IMG/VR virus record: IMGVR_UViG_3300021185_003853 | Location: 50,313-114,312 of that record | Source: a virus | Length of the DNA: 64,000 nucleotides | Strand: one strand, 5' to 3' | In this document: positions 56,854 to 64,000 of the stretch, in pieces | How positions within the stretch are numbered: the stretch's first letter is position 1 | How the letters are laid out: every line of letters starts with the position of its first letter | Position numbers and translations under genes: made by a program | The notes under the pieces: model-generated | Seen by the model: only the letters and a program-made list of their open reading frames with translations | What the model was told of the DNA's origin: nothing | The model's database searches: none

Positions 56854-57800
56854 TGTTCGGAAATAAATTCTATCATCAAACAACTCGCAGGTATGTTGCA
56901 CTTTTCGGAACATTATTCAATGATATTATAATTGAACGAAAGGACAATTCTGGGCAATTAATTCAGTCAATGAAAGTGCCTATTCACTATGCTCCTATGG
57001 AAAAAATCCTTGCGAAGATTGAGCAAGACCCTGGTCTGAATAACCCTGCAGGAATGACGTTGCCGAGAATGTCATTCGAAATAGTTAATATGAATTTTGC
57101 TCCAGAAAGAAAATTAACATCATTGACTAAAAACACAAGGGTCTCAGATACAAATGATATACAGTCGTCTCAGTTCGTTCCTGCGCCATATGATATTGAA
57201 TTTCAACTAAATATTATGACAAAGCATACTGAAGACGGATTGAAGATCATAGAACAAATTATGCCTTTCTTCAAACCTGATTTCACAGCATCTGTAAAGT
57301 TGGTTGATGATATGGATTTATATGTCGATGTTCCTGTCATAATGAATAATATAACGATGAGCGATGAGTACGAAGGTGATTTCACAACAAGGCGTGTTTT
57401 AAATTGGTCGCTAAGTTTTACTATCAAAGGTTATTATTTTGGGCCTGTTACAAACAAAAAAGTTATTAAGTTTGTTGAGACGCAAACATACGAAGATTTA
57501 CCTTTCGTAAATCCTGCAGATCAACCCGCATTGCAACAATATACAGTACAACCAGGTGATCGTGTTACTTCAGGATCTTTCCAGGCAGCGAAAACATATA
57601 GGATATTAAATCTTGGCCAAGGCACATCACAGCAATGGAATGATGTTGCAGGAACAACTGGCGTAACATATGATATTGGAACGCAATTTACAGCGCAAAA
57701 CGATGGCAGTGCGATAACCGGCGGCATTGCAACATTAACATACTCTTATTTTGATGAAGATGATAATTGGAGTGCTATTGTAGTAATTGATGAGGATTAA
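56853..57800 (+). CDS. gp15: Tail completion / sheath stabiliser gp15 with extra C-terminal module
   Basis: A 315-aa protein from ATG 56853, which overlaps the gp14 stop; an in-frame codon 9 bases earlier is less likely. T4 gp15 is 272 aa. Conserved core: MFGNKFYHQTTRRYVALFGT, then LFNDIIIER, MKVPIHYAPMEKILAKIEQD, LPRMSFEIVNMNFAPERKL, YDIEFQLNIMTKHTEDGLKI and FTTRRVLNWSLSFTIKGYYF. After about residue 220 comes an added domain, GSFQAAKTYRILNLG...QQWNDVAGTT...GTQFTAQNDGSAI, the same module found at the end of gp7 and in a fibre. gp15 caps the tail at the head junction, so the add-on would be placed near the neck. Confidence 0.92.
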   Translation: MFGNKFYHQTTRRYVALFGTLFNDIIIERKDNSGQLIQSMKVPIHYAPMEKILAKIEQDPGLNNPAGMTLPRMSFEIVNMNFAPERKLTSLTKNTRVSDTNDIQSSQFVPAPYDIEFQLNIMTKHTEDGLKIIEQIMPFFKPDFTASVKLVDDMDLYVDVPVIMNNITMSDEYEGDFTTRRVLNWSLSFTIKGYYFGPVTNKKVIKFVETQTYEDLPFVNPADQPALQQYTVQPGDRVTSGSFQAAKTYRILNLGQGTSQQWNDVAGTTGVTYDIGTQFTAQNDGSAITGGIATLTYSYFDEDDNWSAIVVIDED

Positions 57801-57803
57801 AAT

Positions 57804-58208
57804 ATGAAGGAAATTAGTGACTCATTAGGAATGGTTCCTTTGCCCGAAAATGAGACTACAACATTAACTAGAGTTCCTGCGAGTGATTCTAAAGTTGAAA
57901 ATGCTGATAAGGATTATGAATACGCAAGAGAAAACTTTTATAATGTAATTGAAAAGGGCACATATGCGCTTGAAGAGATGTTAGAAGTTGCGAAGGCATC
58001 AGAACATCCTCGTGCATATGAAGTCGTATCTACGATTATGAAAACTCTCGTTGATGCTAACAAAGATCTTGTCACAATGTCTGATAAGAAAGTTAAAGAT
58101 GCACCACAAGAAGAGCAAACTCAAGGCACAGTCAACAACAACTTGTTCGTAGGTTCAACAAACGAACTACAGAAAGTGTTGAAGGATATTCGTAAAGATG
58201 AATCTTGA
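57804..58208 (+). CDS. gp16: Terminase small subunit gp16
   Basis: A 134-aa protein (T4 gp16 is 164 aa). The central YARENFYNVIEKGTYALEEM, then LEVAKASEHPRAYEVVSTIM and KTLVDANKDLVTMSDKK form the helical oligomerisation core of the family. The C-terminus, NNNLFVGSTNELQKVLKDIR, matches the end of other gp16 proteins. It binds phage DNA and regulates the large subunit during packaging. It lies 3 bases after gp15 and overlaps gp17 by 11 bases, the same kind of overlap known for genes 16 and 17 in T4. Confidence 0.92.
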   Translation: MKEISDSLGMVPLPENETTTLTRVPASDSKVENADKDYEYARENFYNVIEKGTYALEEMLEVAKASEHPRAYEVVSTIMKTLVDANKDLVTMSDKKVKDAPQEEQTQGTVNNNLFVGSTNELQKVLKDIRKDES

Positions 58209-59811
58209 GCGAGGATATAACGGCAACGTAAACCTGAAACGAAAAGGGACTTCGATTGAGTTCTCTCAGGATATGGTTGCTGAATTTATCAAGTGCGCTC
58301 AGAATCCAACATACTTCGCAGAAAAGTATATTCAAATCGTTCATGTAGATAGAGGATTAATACCGATATCTTTGTACGATTATCAGAAAGAGATTGTCGA
58401 AAAGATAACAAACAATCGTAGAGTAACAGTTGTAACATCAAGACAGGCGGGTAAAACAACAACTGCTGTTGCTGTGATTCTGCACTATGTTCTATTTAAT
58501 GAGCATAAGACTTGTGCTTTACTTGCTAACAAAGGCGATGCGGCTCGTGAAATACTTGATCGAATTAAGATTGCATACGAAGCATTGCCTAAGTGGTTAC
58601 AGCAAGGTGTGATCGAATGGAACAAGGGTTCTGTTGAATTTGAGAACGGATGTAAAATCATCGCAGGTGCAACATCGTCAAGTGCGATTCGTGGTAAGTC
58701 GATTTCGTTCTTGTATATTGATGAAACAGCATTCGTAGAGAACTGGGATGAGTTCTTTGCATCGGTATTTCCAACGATTTCATCTGGTGAAACAACAAAG
58801 ATGTTATACACATCAACACCAAATGGGTTGAATCACTTTTACAAAACATGTGAAGGTGCAAAAGAAAACATCAACGGATTTGAGTATGTTGAAGTGCCCT
58901 GGCAACGTGTTCCTGGTCGTGATGACAAATGGAAAGTAGAAACACTCGCCGCAATGGATAACGATACGCAAAAGTTTACGCAAGAATTTGAATGCGGATT
59001 CTTAGGATCTTCAGGCACATTGATCGAAGGAAGTAAACTCAAATCAATGGTTATACGTAATCCTATACATGAAACAAAAACTCTTAAAATGTATGAATCG
59101 CCTGAAGAAGAAAGGGTGTATGTTTTAGTTGCAGACGTATCAAGAGGCAAGGGACTAGATTACTCAGCATTTACCGTTGTAGACGTCACGACAACCCCGT
59201 ATAAGCAAGTTTGCACGTTCAGGGATAACATGACAACCCCTATGGACTATGCTGAAATTATATATAGAGTAATAAGCAATTATAATAATTGTTATGTTCT
59301 GATTGAAATTAACGATATTGGCGAACAAGTATCTGATATTCTCATCAACGAATTTGAAGTCGATACGTTATTGTTCACAGAACATGCAGGAAGGTCGGGA
59401 AAACGAGTAACAACAGGGTTTTCAGGCAAAGGAGCAGATAAAGGCATACGTACAACCAAAACTGTTAAATCGATAGGTTGTAATACGCTAAAATTATTAG
59501 TTGAACAGGATCAACTTATAATAACAGATTTTGATACGATTAACGAACTTTCTACTTTTTCAAGAAGGAAGAATTCTTATGAAGCGGAACCAGGAGCACA
59601 CGATGATACAGTAATGTGTTTAGTGCTCTTCGCATGGTTGTCAACTCAAGCATATTTTAAAGAATTGACTGATATTAATACTATGCAACTATTAAAGGAA
59701 GGTAAGGATGAAGCAATGATGGAAAGCATGCTTCCAATGGGATTCAACACATTAAATGACGCTGAAGAATCGTTTGTCGATAACTCAGGAGATCGTTGGT
59801 TTACTTTCTAA
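58198..59811 (+). CDS. gp17: Terminase large subunit gp17 (packaging ATPase-nuclease)
   Basis: A 537-aa protein (T4 gp17 is 610 aa). The ATPase domain shows a Walker A SRQAGKTT (81-88, K86), Walker B FLYIDE (171-176, D175 and E176) and the coupling motif YTSTPNG (about 203-209). The nuclease domain has the RNase H-like acidic triad in D313 (VLVADVSRG), E370 (VLIEIND) and D469/D470 (GAHDDTVM). Together it powers DNA translocation into the prohead and cuts concatemers. Start ATG 58198 is inside the gp16 end. All key motifs are intact, so it should be active. Relative to T4 it mainly lacks N-terminal and C-terminal extra residues. Confidence 0.97.
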   Translation: MNLERGYNGNVNLKRKGTSIEFSQDMVAEFIKCAQNPTYFAEKYIQIVHVDRGLIPISLYDYQKEIVEKITNNRRVTVVTSRQAGKTTTAVAVILHYVLFNEHKTCALLANKGDAAREILDRIKIAYEALPKWLQQGVIEWNKGSVEFENGCKIIAGATSSSAIRGKSISFLYIDETAFVENWDEFFASVFPTISSGETTKMLYTSTPNGLNHFYKTCEGAKENINGFEYVEVPWQRVPGRDDKWKVETLAAMDNDTQKFTQEFECGFLGSSGTLIEGSKLKSMVIRNPIHETKTLKMYESPEEERVYVLVADVSRGKGLDYSAFTVVDVTTTPYKQVCTFRDNMTTPMDYAEIIYRVISNYNNCYVLIEINDIGEQVSDILINEFEVDTLLFTEHAGRSGKRVTTGFSGKGADKGIRTTKTVKSIGCNTLKLLVEQDQLIITDFDTINELSTFSRRKNSYEAEPGAHDDTVMCLVLFAWLSTQAYFKELTDINTMQLLKEGKDEAMMESMLPMGFNTLNDAEESFVDNSGDRWFTF

Positions 59812-59822
59812 ATCAAGTATAT

Positions 59823-59830
59823 TATAAATA
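59823..59830 (+). promoter_or_regulatory. T4-type late promoter box TATAAATA upstream of gp18
   Basis: Exact TATAAATA 11 bases after the gp17 stop and 61 bases before the gp18 ATG, giving a longer leader than at the other promoters. The leader is A-rich and ends with GGGAGA 8 bases before the ATG. Strong separate transcription fits the high copy number of sheath and tube. Confidence 0.82.
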
Positions 59831-59891
59831 ATAGAACAAAACAAAAACTTGAAAAAGTATTAACTTATAATAAAAAAGGGAGAAATGACAA

Positions 59892-62033
59892 ATGGCTTTT
59901 CAACTAAGTCCAGGCATAAATGTCAGCGAAATTGATTTAACAAATGCTGTGCCTGCTGTTGGTACTAGCGAGGGTGCTTTTGTAGGTACTTTTCGTTGGG
60001 GTCCAACGAATGAAAGAGTGCTGATTAGTTCAGAATCACAACTAGCAGCAAGGTTTGGTAAACCATACATCAGTGCAGATGGCACATGGAGTAACCAACA
60101 ATCATTCTTTTCAGCGGCCAACTTTTTATCATATAGCAGTGCACTGTATGTGACACGAACCGATGATGCTACTGCCGCAAAAGGCGGTGCTACAATATTT
60201 AGCGCAAAATATAAAGGGTTATTAGGTAATTCACTAAAGGTGATTGCTTGTGATGACGGCGTTAATAGTTTTTTTGATGCAAATGGCGCACCTAGCTCTA
60301 CAATTGCATTGACACAAGGATCATTCAGCGCAACAGTTACAGGTGCAACCCCTAGTGTGGGTGTTGCAACAACTTTTGATGCTTCAAGCGCTAGTGTTGT
60401 TCGTACTGACGATGCTGCAGATGGCGATACCCCAGGTAACAGTTTCACTATCGCAGCTCATGGGTTTACTACTGGTCAACCCCTAGTATACAGTAACGGC
60501 AGTGCAGTTGATAGTGCAGACACTATTGGCGGATTAAGCACTGGGCAGACGTACTATGCTGTTGTGACAGGAACTGATTACATCCAACTTTCAAATACTG
60601 AAGCAAATGCGCTTGCTGACACACCTCAAGTGCTTGACCTATTCGGTACCGGTGCCGCCGGCTCGTCATTTACAACTATTGCATCAACTTCAACAGTAAA
60701 TAATTATTTTGAAGCTGGCGGATATATTGTTATTGATGATGATGAATATGAAATCGCATCAGTGGGTGTTCATGAATCTAACGCAAACACAATTTCATTA
60801 AACCTACAAAACAAATATTGGGGCCCAACCCAAACTGGCGTATCATATGGATACCAGTGGGAAGGATCAGGTGTATTTGACAATAGTCCTACAACAGGTC
60901 GTGTTCATGTTGCAGTAATTGATGTAACCGGTACGATTTCAGGAGTTGCAGGCACTATTTTAGAAACCTATGATAGTGTTTCAATTGTCGATACAAGTGC
61001 AAAACAATTCGATGGAACAAGTGCATATCTTCGTGATCTATTAGAATTGAATTCAGATTATATTGAATTCCAGGCTGATGTTGAAGATGCTGCTGCAGAC
61101 ACTGCAATCTTAGGCACATTCACTGAAGTGTTTACCGGAGGCAATGACGGGCAATCTGAAACAGCAGGCGATTTCACAACAGGAAAGGTGATGGCGGGTT
61201 GGGATATATACAAGAATCCCGAAGACGTTGACATTTCATTAGTTATTACAGGTATGGCAAATGCTGATATTCAAAATTATGTAATGGACAATATTGCAGA
61301 ATCACGAAAAGATTGTGTCGCATTCTTATCTCCACGCAAAGAAGATGATACCGCTCAAAAGATTGTTGCATACTCTGTGCCATTATCAGGAAGTTCATAT
61401 TCCGTTATTGATAGTGGGTATAAATATCAGTATGACAAATACAATGACAAATATGTTTGGATTCCATTAAATGGTGATGTTGCCGGGTTGTGTGCAAGAA
61501 CTGACGAAGAAAGAGATCCGTGGTTCTCACCTGCTGGTTACAACAGAGGTCAAATTAAGAATGTTGTTAAACTTAATTTGAATCCGAATAAAACGCAACG
61601 TGACTTATTGTACAAAAACAATATCAACCCAGTAATTATTGAACCTGGTTCAGGCGCAATCTTATTTGGTGACAAAACAATGCAAAGAAATCCAAGCGCA
61701 TTTGATAGAATCAATGTACGTAGATTGTTCATTGTACTAGAAAAAGCAATTGCATTAGCATCTAAGAGTACATTGTTTGAGTTCAATGATGAATTTACAC
61801 GAGGCACTTTCAGAAACATGATCGAGCCGTTCTTACGTGATGTGCAAGGTAGACGAGGCATTTATGACTTTAAAGTGGTTTGTGACGAAACAAACAATAC
61901 TGGCGAAGTCATTGATACGAACAGATTTATCGGCGACATTTACATTAAACCTGCTCGTTCTATTAACTTCATTCAGTTGAACTTTGTTGCAGTACGAACT
62001 GGTGTAGAATTTAACGAAATTATAGGTCAATAA
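59892..62033 (+). CDS. gp18: Tail sheath protein gp18 with inserted dispersed module
   Basis: A 713-aa protein (T4 gp18 is 659 aa). The N-terminus, LSPGINVSEIDLTNAVPAVGTSE, then GAFVGTFRWGP, and the C-terminal blocks MAGWDIYKNPEDVDISLVIT, YNRGQIKNVVKLNLNPNKTQ, INPVIIEPGSGAILFGDKTM, FDRINVRRLFIVLEKAIALA and VVCDETNNTGEVIDTNRFIG are standard gp18. Residues about 165-262 hold a copy of the module 'AAHGFTTGQPLVYS...LSTGQTYYAVV...YIQLSNT' that is otherwise found in fibres of this phage. I infer it protrudes from the sheath surface. The start is fixed by the GGGAGA ribosome site. Confidence 0.96.
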   Translation: MAFQLSPGINVSEIDLTNAVPAVGTSEGAFVGTFRWGPTNERVLISSESQLAARFGKPYISADGTWSNQQSFFSAANFLSYSSALYVTRTDDATAAKGGATIFSAKYKGLLGNSLKVIACDDGVNSFFDANGAPSSTIALTQGSFSATVTGATPSVGVATTFDASSASVVRTDDAADGDTPGNSFTIAAHGFTTGQPLVYSNGSAVDSADTIGGLSTGQTYYAVVTGTDYIQLSNTEANALADTPQVLDLFGTGAAGSSFTTIASTSTVNNYFEAGGYIVIDDDEYEIASVGVHESNANTISLNLQNKYWGPTQTGVSYGYQWEGSGVFDNSPTTGRVHVAVIDVTGTISGVAGTILETYDSVSIVDTSAKQFDGTSAYLRDLLELNSDYIEFQADVEDAAADTAILGTFTEVFTGGNDGQSETAGDFTTGKVMAGWDIYKNPEDVDISLVITGMANADIQNYVMDNIAESRKDCVAFLSPRKEDDTAQKIVAYSVPLSGSSYSVIDSGYKYQYDKYNDKYVWIPLNGDVAGLCARTDEERDPWFSPAGYNRGQIKNVVKLNLNPNKTQRDLLYKNNINPVIIEPGSGAILFGDKTMQRNPSAFDRINVRRLFIVLEKAIALASKSTLFEFNDEFTRGTFRNMIEPFLRDVQGRRGIYDFKVVCDETNNTGEVIDTNRFIGDIYIKPARSINFIQLNFVAVRTGVEFNEIIGQ

Positions 62034-62047
62034 AGGAGTAGTAACAA

Positions 62048-62602
62048 ATGGCTTTCAACATTAATGAAATGAGAAGTCAGTTAACCGCTGGTGGCGCTAA
62101 AGGGTCTCTTTTCCAGGTACAGATCACAAACCCTGTAACTGGCGTAGCAGACATCAAAGTGCCGTTTATGGTTAGGGCTACTCAGATTCCAGAATCGAGT
62201 TTAGGCACAATTGAAGTACCATACTTCGGGCGTAAACTTAAATTAGCTGGTGATAGAACATTCCCACAATGGACTGTGACTATCATCAATGACGAGGATT
62301 TCCTTGTTCGTGATGCGATGGAACAATGGAGTGCAGCAATAAACTCACACGTAGGTAATCTACGAGGGTTAGGAACAGCATCTCCTTCACAGTACAAAGC
62401 ACAAGCGCAAGTGATACAATATTCCAAGACAGGTGTTCCACTTCGCACTTATCAGTTTAACGGAATTTATCCTCAGTCAATTGCATCTATTCCGTTAGAT
62501 TGGGAAACAGTAGATGCTATTGAAACATTTGATGTAACCTTCGACTTCGATTATTGGGAAGTAGTTGGTGGTATTACCGGAACTGGCGGAACTAACGCTT
62601 AA
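62048..62602 (+). CDS. gp19: Tail tube protein gp19
   Basis: A 184-aa protein (T4 gp19 is 163 aa). Characteristic sequence: FNINEMRSQLTAGGAKGSLF, then QVQITNP, VPFMVRATQIPESSLGTIEV, PYFGRKLKLAGDRTFPQWTV, TIINDEDFLVRDAMEQWSAA and YQFNGIYPQSIASIPLDWET, then VDAIETFDVTFDFDYWEV. It forms the stacked hexamer rings of the tube through which DNA passes. The AAAGGAGTAGTAACA leader gives a strong ribosome site. It lies 14 bases after gp18 and is followed by a terminator-like hairpin. No extra module is inserted, as expected for a protein enclosed by the sheath. Confidence 0.96.
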   Translation: MAFNINEMRSQLTAGGAKGSLFQVQITNPVTGVADIKVPFMVRATQIPESSLGTIEVPYFGRKLKLAGDRTFPQWTVTIINDEDFLVRDAMEQWSAAINSHVGNLRGLGTASPSQYKAQAQVIQYSKTGVPLRTYQFNGIYPQSIASIPLDWETVDAIETFDVTFDFDYWEVVGGITGTGGTNA

Positions 62603-62608
62603 TCGAGA

Positions 62609-62638
62609 AGGGGCAGTATTGCCCCTATCTCTTTCTTA
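62609..62638 (+). terminator. Rho-independent terminator-like hairpin after gp19
   Basis: A perfect 7-bp stem AGGGGCA/TGCCCCT with a GTAT loop (62609-62626), followed by the pyrimidine-rich ATCTCTTTCTT. It lies in the 49-base gap between tube and portal genes. It would lower portal expression relative to tube. The T-run is interrupted, so partial read-through into gp20 is likely. Confidence 0.7.
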
Positions 62639-62651
62639 AGGAGTATATATA

Positions 62652-64000
62652 ATGGCGATTGAACTTTTTGGTTTTCAAATTCAGAGAAAAGAAGAAGAGA
62701 ACAAAAACGTAAAATCATTTGTTGAACCGACCCAAGATGATGGTGCGGTTAATGTTTCTGCCGCTGGCGGAGCAATCAGTAGTTTCCTTGATTTAGAGGG
62801 TGCTGCAAAATCCGAAGCGGAAGTGGTTCAGAAATATCGAACCATGATGCAACAACCCGAGGTGGTTGCTGCTGTAGATGATATTGTAAATGAGGCAGTC
62901 AACATAACCTTCAACGAAAAACCTGTTGAATGCGTTACTGATGATTTGCCTCTATCTGACGGCATTAAGAAAAAAGTCAGAGAAGAGTTTGATACAATTT
63001 TGCAAATGCTTGATTTTTCAAACATCGGTTATGATATTTTCTCAAAATGGTATGTAGATGGGCGATTAAACTATCACGTACTAATTGATGAAACCGCTCC
63101 AAAGAAAGGTATACAAGAATTACGTTACATCGATCCACGAAAGATTAGAAAGATTCGTGAGTACGAAAAAGAGAAAGTAGGATCAACGGGCAATCCCGGA
63201 TTCGTAAAACGAATTAAGAATGAGTATTATATCTATAATGAAAAAGGATTTAATGCTACACAGAATACAAGCATCACAAACGGTCCTGCAACATCAGGAT
63301 TGAAGATTGCTAAAGATTCAATTGTTCATACAAACTCAGGTTTGATGAATGAAAATAATTCATTAGTATTGTCGCATTTACATAAAGCGTTCAAACCATT
63401 GAATCAATTAAGAATGATGGAAGATGCGGTAACGATTTATCGTATCTCTAGAGCACCAGAACGCAGAGTGTTTTATATTGATGTGGGTAATTTGCCTAAA
63501 ATGAAGGCAGAGCAATACTTGCGTGATATGATGACAAAACACAAGAATCGTGTTGTATATGATGCGAGTTCAGGTGAAGTACGTGATGACAGAAGACATA
63601 TGTCAATGACTGATGACTTTTGGTTGCCACGTAGAGAAGGCGGAAGAGGAACAGAGATTACAACATTACCAGGCGGACAAAACCTTGGTGAAATGGAAGA
63701 TGTGCTATACTTCCAGAAAAGATTGTATAAAGCGTTAAATGTTCCTATTTCACGATTAGAATCTGATTCAGGTTTCTCGCTAGGCAGAGCATCAGAGATC
63801 AGTCGTGATGAAGTTAAATTCTCGAAGTTTATTCGCAGATTACGAGCAAGATTTTCAATATTGTTTGATAAAGTGTTAGAGAAACAGTTAATCCTAAAAG
63901 GTGTTATTTCACCTGAGGATTGGAACGAAATCAAACAAAATATACGATATGATTTCCAGATTGATAATCATTTTGATGAATTGAAAACTGCAGAAATTTT
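62652..64000 (+). CDS. gp20: Portal protein gp20 (5' part, runs off the window)
   Basis: Open from ATG 62652, after AAGGAG, to the window end: 449 complete codons with no stop. The N-terminus is MAIELFGFQIQRKEEE. Portal family blocks follow: EVVQKYRTMMQQPEVVAAVD, then DIVNEAVN, then IRKIREYEK, VLSHLHKAFKPLNQLRMMED, AVTIYRISRAPERRVFYIDV, GNLPKMKAEQYLRDMMTKHK, NLGEMEDVLYFQKRLYKALN and VPISRLESDSGF. The portal is the dodecameric ring at the head vertex through which DNA is packaged and to which the neck binds. T4 gp20 is 524 aa, so some 70-100 residues probably lie beyond the window. It has no promoter of its own and sits after a terminator-like hairpin. Confidence 0.95.
   Translation, partial: MAIELFGFQIQRKEEENKNVKSFVEPTQDDGAVNVSAAGGAISSFLDLEGAAKSEAEVVQKYRTMMQQPEVVAAVDDIVNEAVNITFNEKPVECVTDDLPLSDGIKKKVREEFDTILQMLDFSNIGYDIFSKWYVDGRLNYHVLIDETAPKKGIQELRYIDPRKIRKIREYEKEKVGSTGNPGFVKRIKNEYYIYNEKGFNATQNTSITNGPATSGLKIAKDSIVHTNSGLMNENNSLVLSHLHKAFKPLNQLRMMEDAVTIYRISRAPERRVFYIDVGNLPKMKAEQYLRDMMTKHKNRVVYDASSGEVRDDRRHMSMTDDFWLPRREGGRGTEITTLPGGQNLGEMEDVLYFQKRLYKALNVPISRLESDSGFSLGRASEISRDEVKFSKFIRRLRARFSILFDKVLEKQLILKGVISPEDWNEIKQNIRYDFQIDNHFDELKTAEI

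Noticed and set aside
59885-59934. Alternative ATG seven bases before the gp18 start
   Set aside because: It is out of frame, gives only 16 codons, and is too close to the GGGAGA ribosome site, which is well spaced for the ATG at 59892.
59900-60448. 182-aa minus-strand open frame inside gp18
   Set aside because: It is a shadow of the well-conserved sheath gene in an Ala/Thr/Ser-rich region, with no initiation signals.
62643-62650. TATATATA before gp20 as a late promoter
   Set aside because: It has a mismatch and ends one base before the ATG, leaving no room for a leader and ribosome site.
1-64000. CRISPR array, tRNA genes, insertion sequences or auxiliary metabolic genes
   Set aside because: No direct-repeat/spacer pattern, cloverleaf, transposase or metabolic enzyme was seen; coding is almost continuous, with no gap between genes over about 100 bases.

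Overview
This window is the virion-morphogenesis region of a T4-like contractile-tailed phage (Caudoviricetes, myovirus morphology). It is AT-rich and densely packed, with no rRNA, tRNA, insertion sequence, CRISPR array or bacterial metabolic gene. The protein sequences look most like the marine exo-T-even group (cyanophages and pelagiphage-type T4-likes). Support for that: gene order gp25-gp6-gp7-gp8 ... gp13-gp14-gp15-gp16-gp17-gp18-gp19-gp20, a DUF4815-type protein after gp8, and fibre proteins built from modules common in marine T4-likes. The host cannot be read from this DNA.

Layout. (1) 1-8808: a structural protein with a degenerate peptidase-M15-like C-terminus, then baseplate wedge genes gp25, gp6, gp7 and gp8. 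(2) 8826-54800: about 46 kb made almost entirely of fibre, adhesin and virion-decoration genes, where T4 has only genes 9, 10, 11, 12 and wac. It holds a 1761-aa DUF4815 protein, two fibres ending in S74-type intramolecular chaperones, glycine-rich tip-like proteins, two beta-helix proteins, two very large paralogous structural proteins, a leucine-rich-repeat protein with a nested lectin-like domain and a cupredoxin-like domain, one gene on the opposite strand, and three consecutive LamG-like proteins. (3) 54819-64000: neck gp13 and gp14, tail completion gp15, terminase gp16 and gp17, sheath gp18, tube gp19, and the start of portal gp20, which runs off the window.

Regulation. Exact copies of the T4 late-promoter box TATAAATA precede gp8, the 1223-aa beta-helix gene, the 129-aa gene at 38372, the 179-aa gene at 54261, and gp18. 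Between the only minus-strand gene and its divergent neighbour, two late boxes overlap head-to-head in a 12-bp perfect palindrome (38334-38345). The other end of that minus-strand gene converges on its neighbour with a shared TTAA double stop inside a 10-bp inverted repeat. A compact GC-rich hairpin lies between gp19 and gp20. Elsewhere genes are translationally packed, often with TAATG or short overlaps.

Most notable. Several small protein modules recur in unrelated virion genes, including core machine parts (sheath gp18, tail-completion gp15, wedge gp7, neck gp14). This suggests a shuffled set of surface domains decorating the whole virion. The 1472-aa protein at 30190-34608 is the most unusual gene: an LRR protein, split by a DUF1566-like domain, itself split by further modules including a cupredoxin-like fold that keeps a complete His/Cys/His/Met type-1 copper ligand set.
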